From Clostridiaceae bacterium (GTDB taxonomy: Bacteria > Bacillota > Clostridia > Oscillospirales > Acutalibacteraceae), in NCBI GenBank assembly GCA_016296885.1, contig JAEDHT010000037.1, positions 1 through 17,835 of the forward strand: a stretch of DNA of 17,835 nt, written 5' to 3'. The position numbers were made by a program, and so were the translations under genes. The notes under the pieces are model-generated. The model made no database searches and was not told where the DNA came from. It saw only the letters and a program-made list of their open reading frames with translations. Numbering within the stretch: position 1 is the first letter of the stretch; each line of letters starts with the position of its first letter. Of this stretch, positions 15,402-17,835 are shown one piece after another.

Positions 15402-15926
15402 GTGAAAGATGGAGACTATAATGCTTTCACCATACTTTCCGACAGATACATCAAGTTTATCAATTTCAAAGCGTCTTCTTTTAATGTACCTGGGCTTGAG
15501 GATAGCGATTTTGTGCAGGAGGGGCTACTAAGCCTATATATATGCGCAAAAACATTTGACTCAAGTAAAAATGTCAGCTTCAAGACATTCGCCCATGAGT
15601 GCATTAAGCGTAGAATGATATCACTTTATAGGAGTGCTAATTCCGGTAAAAGTTCACCTTTAAAATCATATGTTCAATATGATGAGGTTTTTATCGATAC
15701 GCCTTCAGATATCCCTAGTCCCGAGCAAAAATTAATTAATGATGAGACTTTTGATGAATTTCACAAGAAGATTATTTCGAGTCTATCTGATTTTGAATAT
15801 AAAGTTCTTGTAAAATACGTCAATAATCCATCTTACGAAGACATTGCAACTGCATTATCATCAAATGTAAAATCCGTAGACAATGCACTGCAACGTATCA
15901 GGCGAAAAATAAAAAACACTTTTTAA
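15402..15926 (+). CDS. SigH-like RNA polymerase sigma factor
   Basis: A sigma-70-family protein, 174 residues from the first standard start codon (GTG 15402). Region 2 contains DFVQEGLLSLYICAKTF (36-52) and SFKTFAHECIKRRMIS (59-74), as in Bacillus SigH. Region 4 is a helix-turn-helix (about 127-172) with SYEDIATALSSNVKSVDNAL. Region 3 is lacking. Homology to SigH begins upstream of the GTG: the same frame is open from 15324 and reads PLTDEDLSELVKDGD across it. No ATG, GTG or TTG occurs in that frame upstream. The SD at 15324-15334 is 5 bases from an in-frame ATC (15339), which would give about 195 residues. The true start is unresolved. Like SigH it should direct RNA polymerase to alternative promoters, but its regulon is unknown. 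Confidence 0.85.
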   Translation: MKDGDYNAFTILSDRYIKFINFKASSFNVPGLEDSDFVQEGLLSLYICAKTFDSSKNVSFKTFAHECIKRRMISLYRSANSGKSSPLKSYVQYDEVFIDTPSDIPSPEQKLINDETFDEFHKKIISSLSDFEYKVLVKYVNNPSYEDIATALSSNVKSVDNALQRIRRKIKNTF

Positions 15927-15936
15927 TGATTTTAAT

Positions 15937-15955
15937 ACATCACTACCGGTGATGT
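15937..15955 (+). terminator. Weak terminator or hairpin after the sigma gene
   Basis: ACATCAC (15937-15943) pairs with GTGATGT (15949-15955) around a 5-base loop. The T-rich sequence that follows is interrupted (TTAGAATATATTTTATTTTTT), so termination may be partial, allowing some read-through into the zinc-ribbon gene 40 bases on. Confidence 0.45.
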
Positions 15956-15995
15956 TTAGAATATATTTTATTTTTTCAAAGCGAGGTATACTACC

Positions 15996-16274
15996 ATGTA
16001 CGAAGACAAAACATTAGTTTGTAAAGACTGTGGCAACGAGTTTGTGTTTACCGCAGGCGAACAGGAATTCTACGCAGAAAAAGGCTTTACAAACGAACCT
16101 CTAAGATGCAAAGAGTGCAGAGATGCACGCAAGAAATCCAGACCTACTCGTGAGTATTTCACAACAACATGTGCTGAGTGCGGAAAAGAAGCTGTTGTTC
16201 CTTTCAAGCCACGTGACGATCGTCCTGTGCTTTGTAGCGAATGTTATGCAGCTAAGAGCGCAAGTGAAGAATAA
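15996..16274 (+). CDS. Four-CxxC zinc-ribbon protein
   Basis: A 92-residue cytoplasmic protein with four CxxC pairs: Cys9/12 (CKDC), Cys38/41 (CKEC), Cys59/62 (CAEC) and Cys80/83 (CSEC). They can form two zinc ribbons, one from the first two pairs and one from the last two. The N-terminal half, with KTLVCKDCGNEFVFTAGEQEFY, matches the widespread probable zinc-ribbon family in Firmicutes. The C-terminal half, with CAECGKEAVVPFKP, matches the related ribbon that ends in CSECY. Function is unknown; nucleic-acid or protein binding is usual for such folds. AGGT at about 15983-15987, some 9 bases before the ATG, is the ribosome site. It follows the sigma gene in the same direction and ends at a strong terminator. 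Confidence 0.88.
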   Translation: MYEDKTLVCKDCGNEFVFTAGEQEFYAEKGFTNEPLRCKECRDARKKSRPTREYFTTTCAECGKEAVVPFKPRDDRPVLCSECYAAKSASEE

Positions 16275-16342
16275 TTTTTGAGATTGTTGTGATCAATCGA
16301 AACGATCAGTCTTATTAAAATTTAATATCCGAAAATAGAAAT

Positions 16343-16381
16343 TCGGCTGATGGAGCATCGCTTCCATTCAGCCGATTTTTT
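16343..16381. terminator. Strong intrinsic terminator between convergent genes
   Basis: TCGGCTGA-TGGA (16343-16354) pairs with TCCA-T-TCAGCCGA (16363-16375) with a one-base bulge, and is followed by six T residues (16376-16381). This is a classical plus-strand terminator for the zinc-ribbon gene. On the minus strand the exit sequence is less U-rich but may still end the lipoprotein transcript. Confidence 0.88.
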
Positions 16382-16427
16382 GTTGATCTTCCTTTTGTTA
16401 ATTCTAATGTATTTATAAAATATCTTT

Positions 16428-17432
16428 TTATTTTGTAAAAGTTAAAGCTTGACCGTTTTTCTGTTCTAAACAAAGTTCATTTCCGTTAAAAGATATAACC
16501 TTTGCATGATATATATCATCCATATTTTCATCTTCAAAATTCAACTCCATAAGAAATTCGGTTTTACCATCAACGTCATATGCACCTATATCGATAGCTA
16601 TATATTCACCTGACTTTCCTTGATATTCCTTGCCGTCAGCAACCATAGTAAAACCAAGATCTCCAGTTTCGGTCCTTGGCATAAATGTCCATTGGTTTCC
16701 ATAATTATCTTTCCATTCGCCTACCATGGCTGCCCACAAAATACCTTCATTATCGTAACCTGCTATTCCCTCTTTTTCGTAAACAACGGTAAAATCGATA
16801 CTTCTGATATCCGTGGGACCTACTTTTAATGAGCCCGTGAAATGGATGGTAAGTTGATCGTCTTTAGTGTTGCGATAGAACATATTGATATCATCACGTT
16901 CAGAAATACTTGATTTTTCAATATCGCTGATAATGTATGTTGCTTTGAGATCCATTGTGGCATCCCCATTTACAGACACATCCGTAAAGGCAAATTCGCC
17001 GTTTTTTGCATCAATTGCAGCCACAGGATTTATCCAATCACCTGAGTCTTCTAACCCATACAACGATTCGATCAGTGAACCATAACACTGTCCGTTATAC
17101 ATGATAAAAAAATCAGCATCATAACTATACACAACACCTCCTGCATAGTCCCCTTTGTTGTCTATGGAAACACAATTCCATTCGCCAACCAATTTAGAGT
17201 CTCCAATAGTTCCTTTATATGCTTCAATAACAGAGGAACTGCTGTTATTTGTAGTGTTGCTTTCATTGTCAATTATTTCAGCAATAGCGGAGCTGTTACT
17301 GTCATTAGAGTTGCTCTTGTCATTGTTACTGATATTTAAATTATTGTTTGGTGTTTCGTCTGTAGTATCCTTGTCACCACAGCCAACAAACACACTTAGG
17401 ATCATCGTCAGCATTAAAACCAATGATAACAA
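16428..17432 (-). CDS. Secreted lipoprotein of unknown function, start frameshifted
   Basis: The frame encodes a hydrophobic signal segment ending in a lipobox (VFVGC), then an Asn/Ser/Asp-rich linker (about 25-65) and two similar modules that begin LVGEWNCV and MVGEWKDN. Repeated GEW openings and beta-rich sequence suggest small barrel or lipocalin-like domains, but no family is recognised. It should be anchored outside the membrane by lipidation. The frame begins at TTG 17432, which has no ribosome site. A good SD (AGAGGT, 17460-17455) and an ATG (17446-17444) are one base out of frame across a run of six A residues. A seventh A would give MKKIKLLSLVLMLTMIL, a normal lipoprotein signal. The gene may therefore be phase-variable, recently broken, expressed by slippage, or affected by a sequence error. 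Confidence 0.75.
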   Translation of the reverse strand: MLSLVLMLTMILSVFVGCGDKDTTDETPNNNLNISNNDKSNSNDSNSSAIAEIIDNESNTTNNSSSSVIEAYKGTIGDSKLVGEWNCVSIDNKGDYAGGVVYSYDADFFIMYNGQCYGSLIESLYGLEDSGDWINPVAAIDAKNGEFAFTDVSVNGDATMDLKATYIISDIEKSSISERDDINMFYRNTKDDQLTIHFTGSLKVGPTDIRSIDFTVVYEKEGIAGYDNEGILWAAMVGEWKDNYGNQWTFMPRTETGDLGFTMVADGKEYQGKSGEYIAIDIGAYDVDGKTEFLMELNFEDENMDDIYHAKVISFNGNELCLEQKNGQALTFTK

Positions 17433-17460
17433 TTTAATTTTTTCATGTTAAGTAACCTCT
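17430..17460 (-). other. Out-of-frame SD, ATG and A6 tract of the lipoprotein gene
   Basis: Minus strand: AGAGGT, 8 bases, ATG (17446-17444), then six A residues (17443-17438) and TTAAATTG. As read here the ATG frame makes ten codons (MKKLNCYHWF) and stops. A shift of minus one in the A run enters the lipoprotein frame. Confidence 0.75.
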
Positions 17461-17542
17461 TTCTTTTCTTCAATGTAGTGTATGATATGTCTGTTTTACA
17501 TTATTTTATTTGACCTTATCCTCCTTTCTGTAAAAATAAAAA

Positions 17543-17566
17543 GTGCGGCTACCGAAGTAACCGCAC
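17543..17566 (-). terminator. Minus-strand intrinsic terminator with UUCG loop
   Basis: On the minus strand GTGCGGTTAC (17566-17557) pairs with GTAGCCGCAC (17552-17543) around a TTCG loop, with one mismatch, and then TTTTTATTTTT follows. It probably ends a transcript arriving from beyond the right edge, and so separates the lipoprotein gene from its upstream neighbour. Confidence 0.85.
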
Positions 17567-17580
17567 AAAAAACACAAACT

Positions 17581-17742
17581 CCGATAGTCGCCAAACTAAT
17601 TATGCAAAACGGTTTAATTCCAATTCCGCTATAATAGAATTTGCGTTTTTATCAAATTCATGCGAAATTGAATATAAAAGAGTATAGTTCCCCTAAGGAT
17701 AAAAATACCACTTTGCATATTTAATTAGTTTGGCACTATTGG
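17581..17742. repeat. Long imperfect inverted repeat, about 160 bases
   Basis: GCCAAACTAATTA-TGCAAA (17590-17608) pairs with TTTGCA-TATT-TAATTAGTTTGGC (17712-17734), differing by a four-base insertion. Outside it, ATAGT (17584-17588) pairs with ACTAT (17735-17739), and flanking CC/GG pairs follow. The arms of about 28 bases enclose about 103 bases. No target duplication or transposase was found. It may be a MITE-like remnant or a structured RNA. Confidence 0.65.
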
Positions 17743-17835
17743 TTTACCACATTTTGCAATATAATACAATAATTTTTGAGAATCTAATTTTGAAATAAAT
17801 CTGTAACACAAATTACAGCGACAAAAAAGCGTATA

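Larger units (their letters stand above)
17447..17835. other. Right-edge region without an intact gene
   Basis: This 389-base stretch holds, from left to right, the lipoprotein leader, an AAAGGAGG-like sequence on the minus strand near 17518-17526 with no start codon at suitable distance, the terminator at 17543-17566, and the inverted repeat at 17581-17742. About 90 AT-rich bases beyond it show nothing recognisable. Inside the repeat one minus-strand frame reads GNYTLLYSISHEFDKNANSI and ends ELELNRFA at a TAA, with no start codon and a TAG at its upstream end. It could be the remnant of a gene tail. Confidence 0.5.

Noticed and set aside
17590..17734. Resemblance to an integron attC site (GCCAAAC...GTTTGGC ends, about 145 bases)
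   Set aside because: The outer boxes miss the RYYYAAC/GTTRRRY consensus at the fourth position on each side. No integrase is present, and the adjacent lipoprotein gene has no matching site at its 3' end.
1..17835. CRISPR arrays, tRNA or rRNA genes, intact insertion sequences
   Set aside because: No regularly spaced repeats, cloverleaf-like sequence, rRNA segment or transposase frame was seen by eye; weak or partial examples could be missed without tools.

Overview
The window is AT-rich Firmicutes DNA, most likely a Clostridia member of the Lachnospiraceae type. The evidence is gene content: a SigH-like sigma factor, a divergent topoisomerase IV-type pair, paired half-size chromate transporters, two M42 peptidases and a methionine gamma-lyase-family PLP enzyme. 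Purine-rich Shine-Dalgarno (SD) sites and U-tailed intrinsic terminators fit the same assignment. The genus cannot be fixed from the sequence alone. No tRNA, rRNA, CRISPR array, intact insertion sequence or phage gene was seen.

Layout. 1-264 is a leader with a good promoter candidate and small hairpins. 265-1584 (+) is a membrane-anchored protein of unknown function, ending at a bidirectional terminator (1691-1740). From 15059 down to 1780 everything lies on the minus strand, in transcription order: murD, two M42 aminopeptidases, a GNAT acetyltransferase, a PLP lyase, parE, parC, two half-size chromate transporters, an efflux adaptor and a MacB-type ABC permease. Gaps are short or overlapping, and one strong promoter (15108-15136) precedes murD. 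A long hairpin before the adaptor may split off the last two genes. Facing the other way from a divergent promoter (15278-15306) are a SigH-like sigma factor and a four-CxxC zinc-ribbon protein. A lipoprotein gene on the minus strand converges on them. The right edge holds a minus-strand terminator and a 160-base inverted repeat containing what may be a protein fragment.

How the genes fit together. murD makes a peptidoglycan precursor, parE/parC form a type II topoisomerase, the M42 enzymes trim peptides, and the lyase acts on sulfur amino acids or related substrates. This looks like a growth-linked housekeeping run with transport genes appended, not a single pathway.

The most interesting signals concern translation starts. 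Two genes of the same run (murD and the PLP lyase) have a strong SD separated from the AUG by a perfect hairpin that would bring the two to normal spacing when folded. The sigma factor has a good SD and a homologous N-terminus but only AUC where a start codon is expected. The lipoprotein has its SD and ATG one base out of frame, across a six-A run. The adaptor's SD is buried in a long hairpin.
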